From Saccharothrix coeruleofusca (GTDB lineage: Bacteria; Actinomycetota; Actinomycetes; Mycobacteriales; Pseudonocardiaceae), in NCBI RefSeq assembly GCF_014648515.1, contig NZ_BMRG01000001.1, positions 781,893-845,892 of the forward strand: a stretch of DNA of 64,000 bases, written 5' to 3'. A program made the position numbers and the translations under genes. Under the pieces are notes generated by a model. That model was not told the DNA's origin. It was given only the letters and a program-made list of their open reading frames with translations, and ran no database searches. Positions 16,386 through 24,295 of the stretch are shown here, in pieces; position 1 is the stretch's first letter, and each line of letters starts with the position of its first letter.

Positions 16386-17297
16386 TCACTTCCCCGTCTC
16401 GGCGTGGTACTCCACGGAGTCGCCGGTGAGCTGCATGAAGGCCTCTTCCAGCGAGCCGCGCTGCGGGCTGAGCTCGTGCAGCACCAGGCCGCCGCCCGCG
16501 GCCACCTCGCCGACCTGGTCGCTGGTCGCGCCGGAGACGATCAGCACGCCCTCGCCGTCCTCGCGCACGGTGAAGCCCTTGTCGACCAGCATCGCGCCCA
16601 GCTTGTCCGCGTGCGGGCTGCGCACCCGCACGGTGTTCTCCGTCGACCGCTCGACGAACTCGGTGGTGGTGCTCTGCGAGATCAGCTTCCCCCGGCCGAT
16701 CACCACCAGGTCCTGCGCGGTCAGCGCCATCTCCGACAGCAGGTGGCTGGACACCAGCACGGTGCGCCCCTCGGCGGCCAGGCCCTGCATGAACCGCCTG
16801 ATCCACAGGATGCCCTCGGGGTCCAGCCCGTTGACCGGCTCGTCGAACAGCAGCACCTTCGGGTCGCCCAGCAGCGCGCCCGCGATGCCCAGCCGCTGGG
16901 ACATGCCCAGGGAGAACCCGCCCGCGCGGCGCTTGGCGACCTTGGTCAGGCCGACCACGTCGAGGACCTCGTCCACCCTGCGCTGCGGGATGCCGTTGGA
17001 CTTGGCCAGCCACTGCAGGTGCGCCCGCGCGGAGCGGTTGGGGTGCACCCACTTGGCGTCCAGCAGCGCGCCGACGGTGCGCAGCGGCCGGTCCAGCTTG
17101 GCGTAGGGCTTGCCGTCGATGAGCACCTTGCCCGCGCTCGGCCGGTCAAGGCCGAGGATCATCCGCATGGTGGTGGACTTGCCCGCGCCGTTGGGCCCGA
17201 GGAACCCGGTCACCCGACCCGGTTCCACGGTGAACGACAGGTCGTCCACGGCTACGGTGTTCCCGTAGCGCTTGGTGAGGCCGATCGCCTCGATCAT
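16386..17297 (-). CDS. ABC transporter ATP-binding protein (exporter, copy 1)
   Basis: A 303-residue ATPase of the same BcrA/NatA-like class as the gene at 14549. Walker A is GPNGAGKST, the signature SLGMSQRLG, Walker B LLFDEPVNGLDPEG, and the H-loop SSHLLSEM. The C-terminal accessory domain ends with QRGSLEEAFMQLTGDS. It forms an operon with the permease downstream. Conserved blocks such as KWVHPNRSARAHL are shared with copy 2, pointing to a recent duplication around a single permease. Either the permease works with two ATPases, or copy 2 is a leftover. Confidence 0.93.
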   Translation of the reverse strand: MIEAIGLTKRYGNTVAVDDLSFTVEPGRVTGFLGPNGAGKSTTMRMILGLDRPSAGKVLIDGKPYAKLDRPLRTVGALLDAKWVHPNRSARAHLQWLAKSNGIPQRRVDEVLDVVGLTKVAKRRAGGFSLGMSQRLGIAGALLGDPKVLLFDEPVNGLDPEGILWIRRFMQGLAAEGRTVLVSSHLLSEMALTAQDLVVIGRGKLISQSTTTEFVERSTENTVRVRSPHADKLGAMLVDKGFTVREDGEGVLIVSGATSDQVGEVAAGGGLVLHELSPQRGSLEEAFMQLTGDSVEYHAETGK

Positions 17298-17513
17298 GGT
17301 CTCTCCCCTGGCTTGCGATCCCCCGATCTCGGAGAGAACTCTGCCCGGCTCAGGGGGTTGGGCACATCGGTCCGTAGTTGACTCGTCTGTGCTACTTCAG
17401 TCTTATCGTCCCCGCTACCACGGTTGCAGCAATCCGTGATCACCCTGAGTCGTCCCCTGGTGCTTTCCCCCGGTTTCTCAGGGAAGCCCACCCGACGGCC
17501 GCGCGGTCGGCGG

Positions 17514-18308
17514 TCAGGCGCCGAACCAGTGGTCCAGCGCGGTGGCCGCGCCGTCCTCCAGGATGGTGCCGGTGACGGCGTCGGCCGCCTGCTGGACCGT
17601 CGCGGGGGCCTGGCCCATGGCCACGCCGTGCGCGGCCCACCGCAGCATCTCCACGTCGTTGTGCCCGTCGCCGATGGCCGCGGTGTCGTCCGCCGCGACG
17701 CCCAGCCGCTGCCGCAGCTCCTCCAGCGCCGAGCCCTTGGACACGCCCCGCGGGGCCACGGTCAGCCACGGCTCGGTGTGGTCCAGCGTCCACGTCACGC
17801 CGGGCAGCTCCACGTCGGCCATGCGCAGCGCCAGCTCCTCGGGCGTGCGGCCGATCCAGCGGGCGACCAGCCGCGACGTGGGCCGGGCGCGGAACTCGGC
17901 GAGGTCGACCTCGCGCACCTCGCCCCACAGGTCGCCGTCGGGGAAGCGGCCCAGCGACAGGTTGCCGAAGCCGGTGACCTCGGCCGCGAACACCGCTCCC
18001 GGCAGCAGGTCGCGCAGGGTCAGCACGGGCGGTCCGGGGTCGAAGTCGAGCTGCCGCACCACGGCCCGCTCGGCGGTGTCCCACCACACCGCGCCGTTGG
18101 AGCACAGCGCCGTGGTGCCGTCCAGGCCGAGGTCCTCGACGATCGGGCGGGTGCCGATGAGGCTGCGGCCGGTGGACAGCACGACGTGCGCGCCGTGCTC
18201 GACCGCGCGCCCGATGGCCGCCCGCACGGCCGGGGCCACGTCCTCGCGCCCGACCGGGGTGATGGTGCCGTCGATGTCCAGTGCGACGAGGCGCGGTCTC
18301 CAGCTCAC
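17514..18308 (-). CDS. HAD-superfamily (Cof-type) phosphatase
   Basis: A 264-residue class IIB HAD hydrolase. Motif I is LVALDIDGTITPVG at the N-terminus, motif II the STGR in VVLSTGRSL, motif III the Lys in GVSKGSALEEL and motif IV IGDGHNDVEML. The C2-type cap is inserted between motifs II and III (about residues 85-185). Members hydrolyse sugar phosphates, phosphoglycolate or similar compounds. The product is cytoplasmic. It is transcribed divergently from the TetR gene at 18359 with only 50 bp between, so the TetR operator at 18337-18350 could affect both. Confidence 0.9.
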   Translation of the reverse strand: MSWRPRLVALDIDGTITPVGREDVAPAVRAAIGRAVEHGAHVVLSTGRSLIGTRPIVEDLGLDGTTALCSNGAVWWDTAERAVVRQLDFDPGPPVLTLRDLLPGAVFAAEVTGFGNLSLGRFPDGDLWGEVREVDLAEFRARPTSRLVARWIGRTPEELALRMADVELPGVTWTLDHTEPWLTVAPRGVSKGSALEELRQRLGVAADDTAAIGDGHNDVEMLRWAAHGVAMGQAPATVQQAADAVTGTILEDGAATALDHWFGA

Positions 18309-18336
18309 CGGGGGCAGTCTACTGGCGCCCCATTAC

Positions 18337-18350
18337 TGAACCGTGGTTCA
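18337..18350. promoter_or_regulatory. Palindromic TetR-type operator
   Basis: TGAACC-GT-GGTTCA is a perfect 6+2+6 inverted repeat in the 50-bp gap between the HAD gene and the tetR start (GTG 18359). It is well placed for autorepression and for control of the HAD gene. Confidence 0.55.
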
Positions 18351-18358
18351 ATAACGCG

Positions 18359-18928
18359 GTGGCACGACCGAGGACCATCACCGACGAGCGCCTGCTCGCC
18401 GCCGCCGGCGAGGTGATCGGACGCCGGGGTCCGAGCTTCACCCTGGCCGAGGTGGCCGCCGAGGCGGGCGTGTCGGTGGGCACCGTGGCGGGCCGGTTCG
18501 GCTCGAAGAACGGCCTGCTCCAGGTGATGACCAGGCAGATGACCGAGCGGGTCGGCGAGCGGATGCGCGAGGCCGCGCGGGGGCTGGAGCCGCTGGCGGG
18601 CCTGCGCGCCGGGCTGGTGTCGTGGGTCGACGGGATGACCGACCCGCGGCGCGCGGGCAACCACCTGGCGCAGCTGGGGGTCGACCTGATCGACCCGGAG
18701 CTGCGGGCGCTGCTGGGCGAGCTGCACGCGGCGACCGAACGCGCGGTGGCGGACCTGGTGCGCGCGGTGGACCTGCCGCGCGGGCCGTCGCCGGAGCGCG
18801 CGGCGCGGGTGCTCGCGAGCCTGGTCCACGGGGTGTCGATGGACTGGTCGGTCCGGCCGCGCGGAGCGCTGGTGGACCGGCTGCTGGAGGACGTGGACGC
18901 GGTTCTGGACGTGTGGAAGGGGAGTTGA
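18359..18928 (+). CDS. TetR-family transcriptional regulator
   Basis: A 189-residue regulator. The N-terminal helix-turn-helix (about residues 22-50: FTLAEVAAEAGVSVGTVAGRFGSKNGLL) departs slightly from the usual YYHFxSKxxLL form. The C-terminal ligand domain is all-helical and has no known signature. I chose the GTG at 18359 because it directly follows the palindromic operator and yields the usual short N-arm. An upstream in-frame codon would put the operator inside the gene. Its stop overlaps the ATG of the following SDR (TGATG), so it probably controls that enzyme. Confidence 0.88.
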   Translation: MARPRTITDERLLAAAGEVIGRRGPSFTLAEVAAEAGVSVGTVAGRFGSKNGLLQVMTRQMTERVGERMREAARGLEPLAGLRAGLVSWVDGMTDPRRAGNHLAQLGVDLIDPELRALLGELHAATERAVADLVRAVDLPRGPSPERAARVLASLVHGVSMDWSVRPRGALVDRLLEDVDAVLDVWKGS

Positions 18929-19839
18929 TGGGCCCGTTGCAGGGCAAGGTCGCCGCCGTCACCGGGGCGACGAGGGGGGCCGGGCGCGCGATCGCGGTGG
19001 AGCTGGGGGCCGCGGGCGCGACGGTGTTCGTCGGGGGCAGGTCCACCAGGGAGGGGTTGTCGCCGATCGGGCGGCCGGAGACCATCGAGGAGACCGCGGA
19101 GCTGGTGACCGCGGCCGGTGGCCGCGGCATCCCGGTGAAGTGCGATTTCACCGCGGTGGCGGAGGTGGACGCGTTCCGGGCGCGCATCGAGTCCGAAGTG
19201 GACGGACGGCTGGACGTCCTGGTGGACGACGTGTGGGGCGGCGAGCTGGAGGTCGAGTTCAAGCCGTTCTGGGAGGCCGACCTGGACGGCCAGCTGCGGA
19301 TGTGGCGCAACAGCGTGCAGGCCCACCTGGTCGCCCTGCACCGGTTGCTGCCGCTGGTGATCCGCGAGCCGGGCGGGCTGGTGGTCGAGGTCACCGACGG
19401 CGAGGACGACGAGTACCACTCGGGGATGCTGGCCTACGACTCGGTCAAGCTCGCCATCCGCAGGTTCGGCCGGGTGCTGGCCAAGGACGTGGAGCGGTTC
19501 GGCACCACCACGGTCGCGGTCACGCCGGGGTTCCTGCGCTCGGAGCAGATGCTGGAGCACTTCGGCGTCACCGAGGAGAACTGGCGCGACGCGATCGCCC
19601 GTGACCCGAACTACGCGATGTCGGAGACGCCGCACTACCTCGGCCGCGCGATCGCGGCGCTGGCGGCGGACCCGGACCGGCACCGGTTCACCGGCCGGTC
19701 GCTGGCGTCGTGGACGCTGATGCGCGAGTACGGCTTCACCGACCTCGACGGCTCGCGGCCGGACTGGGGCCGCTGGTACGAGGAGGTCGTCAAGCCGGGC
19801 GTCGACCCGGCCACCGCCGACGCGGCCCAGTACCGCTGA
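18928..19839 (+). CDS. SDR-family oxidoreductase, TetR-coupled
   Basis: A 303-residue short-chain dehydrogenase with the nucleotide motif TGATRGAGRAIA at about residues 12-23 and the active-site Tyr/Lys in AYDSVKLAI. The Asn-Ala-Gly motif is replaced by VDDVWGG and the catalytic Ser position by a Thr/Asp context (VVEVTDGED), a pattern seen in a distinct actinobacterial SDR group. The C-terminal extension (about 70 residues, with RFTGRSLASWTLMREYGFTD) is longer than classical SDRs. The gene is translationally coupled to tetR upstream. A perfect palindromic hairpin follows. The substrate is unknown. Confidence 0.87.
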   Translation: MGPLQGKVAAVTGATRGAGRAIAVELGAAGATVFVGGRSTREGLSPIGRPETIEETAELVTAAGGRGIPVKCDFTAVAEVDAFRARIESEVDGRLDVLVDDVWGGELEVEFKPFWEADLDGQLRMWRNSVQAHLVALHRLLPLVIREPGGLVVEVTDGEDDEYHSGMLAYDSVKLAIRRFGRVLAKDVERFGTTTVAVTPGFLRSEQMLEHFGVTEENWRDAIARDPNYAMSETPHYLGRAIAALAADPDRHRFTGRSLASWTLMREYGFTDLDGSRPDWGRWYEEVVKPGVDPATADAAQYR

Positions 19840-19842
19840 CGT

Positions 19843-19890
19843 GCGTCTGCAAGTACTACCCGACCCCGGTCGGGTAGTACTTGCAGACGC
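19843..19890. terminator. Perfect 23-bp palindrome between convergent genes
   Basis: The two 23-nt arms (19843-19865 and 19868-19890) pair perfectly around a CC loop. The outer 20 bp are the same sequence as the ends of the 116-bp repeats at 6.1 and 8.7 kb. It should act as a bidirectional terminator for the SDR and the response regulator, and is also a short member of that repeat family. Confidence 0.8.
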
Positions 19891-19912
19891 CCTCAGACGC
19901 GGTCAGACGCGG

Positions 19913-20578
19913 TCAGACGTCGCCGGGGCGGACCAGGCCGGTCTCGTAGGCCAGCACCACGGCCTGCACCCGGTCGCGCAGCTCCAGCTTCGCCAGGATG
20001 CGGCCCACGTGCGTCTTCACCGTCGCCTCGGACAGGAACAGCTTGCGCGCGATCTCGGTGTTGGACAGCCCCTTGGCGATCAGCACCAGCACCTCGCGCT
20101 CGCGCTCGGTCAGCACGTCCAGCACCGAGGCGTCGCGCAGCTCGCCGCCGCCGTCGCCGAGGAACCGGCTCAGCAGCCGCTTGGTCACCGACGGCGAGAC
20201 CACCGCGTCGCCGCTGGCCACCGCCCGCAGCGCGGAGACCAGGTCACCCGGCGGGGTGTCCTTGAGCAGGAACCCGCTGGCCCCGTTGCGCAGCGCGGAC
20301 AGCGCGTACTCGTCCATGTCGAACGTGGTCATCACCAGCACCTTGCCGGTGCCCGCCTCGGTGATGCGCTTGGTGGCCTCGACGCCGTCGAGCACCGGCA
20401 TCCGCACGTCCATCAGCACCACGTCGGGGCGCAGCCGCTCGGCCATGTGCACCGCGTCGAGGCCGTCACCGGCCTCGCCGACGACGCTGATGTCCTCCTG
20501 GGCGTCGAGCACCATGCGGAAACCCATCCGCATGAGCTCCTGGTCGTCGACGAGCAGCACCTGGATCACGGCGGCCAC
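19913..20578 (-). CDS. NarL/LuxR-family response regulator
   Basis: A 221-residue two-component regulator. The receiver domain (about residues 5-120) has acidic pocket VDDQ, phosphoacceptor Asp in VLMDVRMPVLDG, Thr in VMTTFDMDEY and Lys in FLLKDTPP. The LuxR-type HTH is at about residues 155-210 (LTEREREVLVLIAKGLSNTEIARKLF in two blocks, then VKTHVGRILAKL). It follows the cognate kinase by 15 nt in one operon. Target genes are not evident from the window. Confidence 0.95.
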   Translation of the reverse strand: MAAVIQVLLVDDQELMRMGFRMVLDAQEDISVVGEAGDGLDAVHMAERLRPDVVLMDVRMPVLDGVEATKRITEAGTGKVLVMTTFDMDEYALSALRNGASGFLLKDTPPGDLVSALRAVASGDAVVSPSVTKRLLSRFLGDGGGELRDASVLDVLTEREREVLVLIAKGLSNTEIARKLFLSEATVKTHVGRILAKLELRDRVQAVVLAYETGLVRPGDV

Positions 20579-20593
20579 CCTATGACCCCTTCC

Positions 20594-21787
20594 CTAGGAA
20601 GGCAGCAGCGGCAGCACCGCGCGCACCCGCCACCCGCCACCGGGGTTGGGGCCCGCGTCCAGCTTCCCGCCGAGCACGCCCGCCCGCTCCCGCATCCCGA
20701 TCAGGCCGTTGCCGCCGGAGATCTCCACCAGGTCGTGCGGCGTGCCGAAGCCGTCGTCGACGACCTCGACGTCCACCCGATCCGGTCCCCTGGCCACCCG
20801 CACCACGGCGGACGCGCCGGAGCCCGCGTGCTTGAGCGTGTTGGTCAGCGCCTCCTGCACGATCCGGTACAGCCCCAGCCCAAGGCCGGCGGGTAGGTCG
20901 TCCAGCCCGTCGGAGACCTCCAGCCGCACCGGCAACCCGGCCGCGCGCAGGTTCTCGGCCAGCTCGCCGAGGTCGCCCGCGCCGGGCTGGGGCGACCACT
21001 GGGTGCCGGAGCGGTCCTCGCTGCGCAGCACGCCCAGCAGCCTGCGCAGCTCGGTCAGCGCCTGGCGGCCGGTGTCGGAGATGGTCCGCATCGCCGCCTC
21101 GGCCAGCTGCGGGTTGGACTTGATCGCGTAACTCGCGCCGTCGGCCTGCACCACCATCACGCTCACCGCGTGCGCGACCACGTCGTGCAGCTCGCGGGCG
21201 ATGCGGGAGCGCTCCTCGCCGACCGCGAGCCGGGCCTGCTGGTCGCGCTCGGTCTCCAGCAGCTTCAGCCGCTGCTCCAGCTCGGAGTGGTAGGCCCGGC
21301 GGGCGCCGACGAACTCGCCGAGCGCCCAGCTGAAGCCGAAGATCAGCGCGATGGGGAAGACCAGCAGCACGGCCTCGGCGTGGAGCTGCGGCCCGACCCG
21401 CCACGCCACCCACAACAGCGTCCCCAGCGCCAGCCAGATCGCGTAGAGCAGCCCCTGTCTTCGGCCGACGAACGCGACCACCGTGTAGAGCGCCACGGCC
21501 AGCGCGAAGTCGGCCATGCGGATCGGCACGCCGGTGGTGAAGTCGCCGTGGGTGAGCAGCTGCAGGACCGCGCCCGCGAGGATGGTGTAGCTGCCGGCCA
21601 GCGGGTACTTGCGGCGCACGACGACCGGCGCGATCAGCAGCGCGCCGACCAGGAACAGCGCCGAGGGGCGGACCCGCTCGGTGGTGTAGCTGGTCATCAC
21701 GCCGATGTCGAAGAGGAGCAGCGCCCCGGCGATCAGGGAGTCCCCGAACACCGGGTGCGCACGCATCCACAGACTCAGCCGCCGCAC
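20594..21787 (-). CDS. Sensor histidine kinase (NarL type), partner of the regulator
   Basis: A 397-residue membrane kinase. About five to six hydrophobic segments lie in residues 15-165, followed by a short coiled coil (ELEQRLKLLETERDQQ). The H-box is ARELHDVVAHAVSVMVVQ and the HATPase domain has QEALTNTLKHAG, VVDDGFG and GLIGMRER. No extracellular domain is recognisable, which resembles intramembrane-sensing kinases of cell-envelope stress systems. It is first in the operon with the response regulator. Confidence 0.94.
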   Translation of the reverse strand: MRRLSLWMRAHPVFGDSLIAGALLLFDIGVMTSYTTERVRPSALFLVGALLIAPVVVRRKYPLAGSYTILAGAVLQLLTHGDFTTGVPIRMADFALAVALYTVVAFVGRRQGLLYAIWLALGTLLWVAWRVGPQLHAEAVLLVFPIALIFGFSWALGEFVGARRAYHSELEQRLKLLETERDQQARLAVGEERSRIARELHDVVAHAVSVMVVQADGASYAIKSNPQLAEAAMRTISDTGRQALTELRRLLGVLRSEDRSGTQWSPQPGAGDLGELAENLRAAGLPVRLEVSDGLDDLPAGLGLGLYRIVQEALTNTLKHAGSGASAVVRVARGPDRVDVEVVDDGFGTPHDLVEISGGNGLIGMRERAGVLGGKLDAGPNPGGGWRVRAVLPLLPS

Positions 21788-21870
21788 CGGACCAGGTTAG
21801 GTTCGGGCGGCGGCCCCGCGCGTCGAGCCACGGGCTGACCCCCCCTAATCCTCCAGGAGGATGAGGGCGT

Positions 21871-22311
21871 TCAGCTGATCGTCTTGATCGACAACGGGTC
21901 GACCTTGGTCTCCGGCCGGTGGTCGTCCAGGCGCTGCCGCTCCTCGAACTGCCGGTGCTCCTCGGCCATCTCGTCGGCGAGCTGCTGCTGGATCTGCCGG
22001 TCGCGGATGCGGCCCAGGATCATCATGGTCACCGCGTGCACCAGCGCCAGCAGCAGCAGCGTCACGCCGAGCTTGACCACCACGTCCTTGACCGGGTCGC
22101 CGGTGTTCACCGAGATGATCGACACCAGCGCCAACAGGCCCAGCACGACCAGGTGGAACAGCACGGTGGCCAGGCGCGTCATCGACGCCGCCGCCTCCGG
22201 GTCGCCGTACGCCCGGTTCATGTAGCCCTTGCCGCTGTGGTAGATCAGCTGGCCGTCGATCAGCACCAGCACGACACCGAGCAACAAGAACACCGCATAG
22301 CTCTGGTCCAT
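21871..22311 (-). CDS. Small membrane protein with acidic coiled tail
   Basis: A 146-residue protein with three hydrophobic segments (about residues 6-24, 48-72, 80-105), then a charged helix rich in Gln/Glu/Arg (RDRQIQQQLADEMAEEHRQF) in the cytoplasm. I do not recognise a family. ATG 22311 (MDQSYAVFLLLG) is preceded by GGAGGGAGCC at some distance; a GTG further upstream would add 11 residues. It is divergent from the dynamin operon with a 95-bp shared promoter region, so a role with those membrane-remodelling GTPases is possible but unproven. Confidence 0.75.
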   Translation of the reverse strand: MDQSYAVFLLLGVVLVLIDGQLIYHSGKGYMNRAYGDPEAAASMTRLATVLFHLVVLGLLALVSIISVNTGDPVKDVVVKLGVTLLLLALVHAVTMMILGRIRDRQIQQQLADEMAEEHRQFEERQRLDDHRPETKVDPLSIKTIS

Positions 22312-22406
22312 CAGTCCGGCTCCCTCCACGCGCTCACCGTGCGGCGGGTACCCGTCACTCACCGTTTCCCAAACCGCACGTCCCCGGCACGTGGCAGGAT
22401 TCGACC

Positions 22407-23930
22407 GTGACAGCGCAGGCCCAGCAGCTCGCCGGTCCGCTCTCGGCGGCGGTGGCCTCGCTGTGCGCGAACCTGCAACCCCAGGTCTCCCCGGCCACCG
22501 CGGCCGGGTTCCGCGAGGTGCTGCGCAGGCTGTCCGCGCCGCTGCAGGTGGCCGTGGCGGGCCGGATCAAGTCGGGCAAGTCCACTTTGGTCAACGCGCT
22601 GATCGGCCGCCGCGTGGCGCCCACGGACGTGGGCGAGTGCACCCGGCTGGTCACCCGGTTCCAGTACGGCACGGTGGACCGGGTCGAGGTGGTGTTCACC
22701 GACGGCCGCAAGCAGGTGCTGCCGTTCGACCCGGCGGGCATGATCCCGGCCGACCTGGGCGTGGACATCGCCCGCGTCTCGCACGTCGAGGCGTACCTGA
22801 CCAACGCGGTGCTGCGCGACCTGACGGTGATCGACACGCCGGGCCTGGGCTCGCTGGACGCGGCGTCGGTGGCCCGCACCGAGGCGCTGCTGGCCGGTGA
22901 GCAGGCGCTGGACCCGGTGTCGCGCAACGCGGTCGCGGGCGCGGAGGCCGTGCTGTACGTGGTGACGCAGGGCGTGCGGTCGGACGACCAGCAGGCGCTG
23001 GCCGCGTTCACCGCCGCCACCGCCAGCCGCGAAGCCGGGCCGGTCAACGCCATCGCGGTGCTGAACAAGGCCGACACCATCGCCGCGGAGACCGTGGACG
23101 GCGCGGACGGCGACACCTGGAAGGCGGCGGTGCTGCTGGCCCAGCGGCAGGCGCGCACCCTCAAGCCCAGGGTGGCCGACGTGCTGCCGGTGATCGGGCT
23201 GGTCGCCGAGTCCGCCGAGACCGGCGGCTTCACCTCCGCCGACGCCGACGCGCTGCGCAAGCTGGCGCTGCTGGACGAGGCCACCCGCGACACCATGCTC
23301 ATGTCGGCGGACCTGTTCGCGGCCTGGGAGTGCGACGTGCCCGCCGGGGTGCGCGCCCGGCTGCTGGAGAAACTGGACCTGTACGGCATCCGGTGCGCGC
23401 TGCAGGCGCTGGACGCGGAGCCGTCGATCACGGCGGGCGCGCTGCGCCGCAAGCTGCTCGACGCCTCGGGCCTGGAAGGCGTGCGCGGCAAGCTCAACGC
23501 GGTGTTCCGCTCCCGCGCCGACGGCATCAAGGCCGCCGCCGCGCTGGCGTCGGTGACCGCGCTGGCCGCCGCCTCCGGCGACGCGGCCGAGCGGCAGCGC
23601 GTGCACAACGCCATCGAGGTGCTGCTGGCCAAGCCCGAGGCGCACCAGCTGCGGCTGCTGGAGGCGCTGACCCTGGTCGCGTCGGGCGCCGTGGCGATGC
23701 CCCCGGACCTGGCCGAGGAGGTGCTGCGGTTCGGCAGCTCCCCGGACCCGGCCGAGCAGCTGGGCCTGCGCGGCAGGCCAACCCAGGAGCTGGTGGCCCA
23801 CGCGCTGGAGCGTGCGGGGTGGTGGCGCTCCTTCGCGTCGTTCGGCGCCACGCCCGCGCAGAGCCGGGTGGCCCACGTGGTGCACCGGGCGTACTTCCTC
23901 ATCTGGCAACAACTTCGGGGGCGGCGATGA
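22407..23930 (+). CDS. Dynamin-like GTPase, first of a pair
   Basis: A 507-residue large GTPase of the bacterial dynamin group. The P-loop GRIKSGKST lies at about residues 52-60, the switch I region has a conserved Thr after GECTR, G3 is DTPGLG at 143-148 and G4 NKAD at 220-223. The remainder is a helical middle/effector region (residues 270-507) without an obvious transmembrane segment. Bacterial dynamins usually act as pairs in membrane fusion, stress repair or septation (IniA/IniC, DynA/DynB). Its TGA overlaps the ATG of the GrpE-like gene (ATGA), so the operon is translationally coupled. Confidence 0.87.
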   Translation: MTAQAQQLAGPLSAAVASLCANLQPQVSPATAAGFREVLRRLSAPLQVAVAGRIKSGKSTLVNALIGRRVAPTDVGECTRLVTRFQYGTVDRVEVVFTDGRKQVLPFDPAGMIPADLGVDIARVSHVEAYLTNAVLRDLTVIDTPGLGSLDAASVARTEALLAGEQALDPVSRNAVAGAEAVLYVVTQGVRSDDQQALAAFTAATASREAGPVNAIAVLNKADTIAAETVDGADGDTWKAAVLLAQRQARTLKPRVADVLPVIGLVAESAETGGFTSADADALRKLALLDEATRDTMLMSADLFAAWECDVPAGVRARLLEKLDLYGIRCALQALDAEPSITAGALRRKLLDASGLEGVRGKLNAVFRSRADGIKAAAALASVTALAAASGDAAERQRVHNAIEVLLAKPEAHQLRLLEALTLVASGAVAMPPDLAEEVLRFGSSPDPAEQLGLRGRPTQELVAHALERAGWWRSFASFGATPAQSRVAHVVHRAYFLIWQQLRGRR

Positions 23931-24295
23931 CGCGGGGTGGAACGGAACCGGGCCCGGTGGCGTCGGACACCGGTGTGGAGACCATCGCGGGCGAGCTGCT
24001 GGACCAGGCGCTGGCCGAGCGGCGGGCCCTGGTGCAGCTGTGCCTCTACGCGCTGGACCGGGCCCGCAGCTCGGGTGTGGTGGAGCGGCTGGAGGAGGGC
24101 CTGGCGGGCATCGGCGTGACCGCGCTGCGCCCGGACGGCGAGCGCTTCGACCCGTCCCGGCACGAGGCGGGCGGCACCGTGCCCACCGAGGACCCGTCGC
24201 TGGACGGCGTGGTCGCGGAGACCGAGGTGGTCGGCTTCGCCGACCGGGGCCGGACGCTGCGCGCCCCCGTCGTCACGGTCTACACGGCCAGATGA
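23927..24295 (+). CDS. GrpE-like nucleotide exchange factor, short form
   Basis: A 122-residue protein whose last 60 residues fit the GrpE head domain (FDPSRHEAGGTVPTEDPS, then a GFADRGRTLRAPVVTVY strand pair matching the GrpE GYxxxGRVLRPAxVxV ending). The N-terminal helix (residues 17-65) is much shorter than the long GrpE coiled coil. GrpE normally drives ADP release from DnaK, yet no Hsp70 gene is nearby. It overlaps both flanking dynamin genes by 4 nt (ATGA on each side), so it is made together with them. It may serve a dedicated Hsp70-like protein elsewhere, or be adapted to the GTPases. Confidence 0.82.
   Translation: MTRGGTEPGPVASDTGVETIAGELLDQALAERRALVQLCLYALDRARSSGVVERLEEGLAGIGVTALRPDGERFDPSRHEAGGTVPTEDPSLDGVVAETEVVGFADRGRTLRAPVVTVYTAR

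Noticed and set aside
23812-24291. Upstream extension of the second dynamin gene
   Set aside because: The extension lies wholly within the first GTPase and GrpE-like genes in a shifted frame; the ATG at 24292 with ATGA overlap explains the start.
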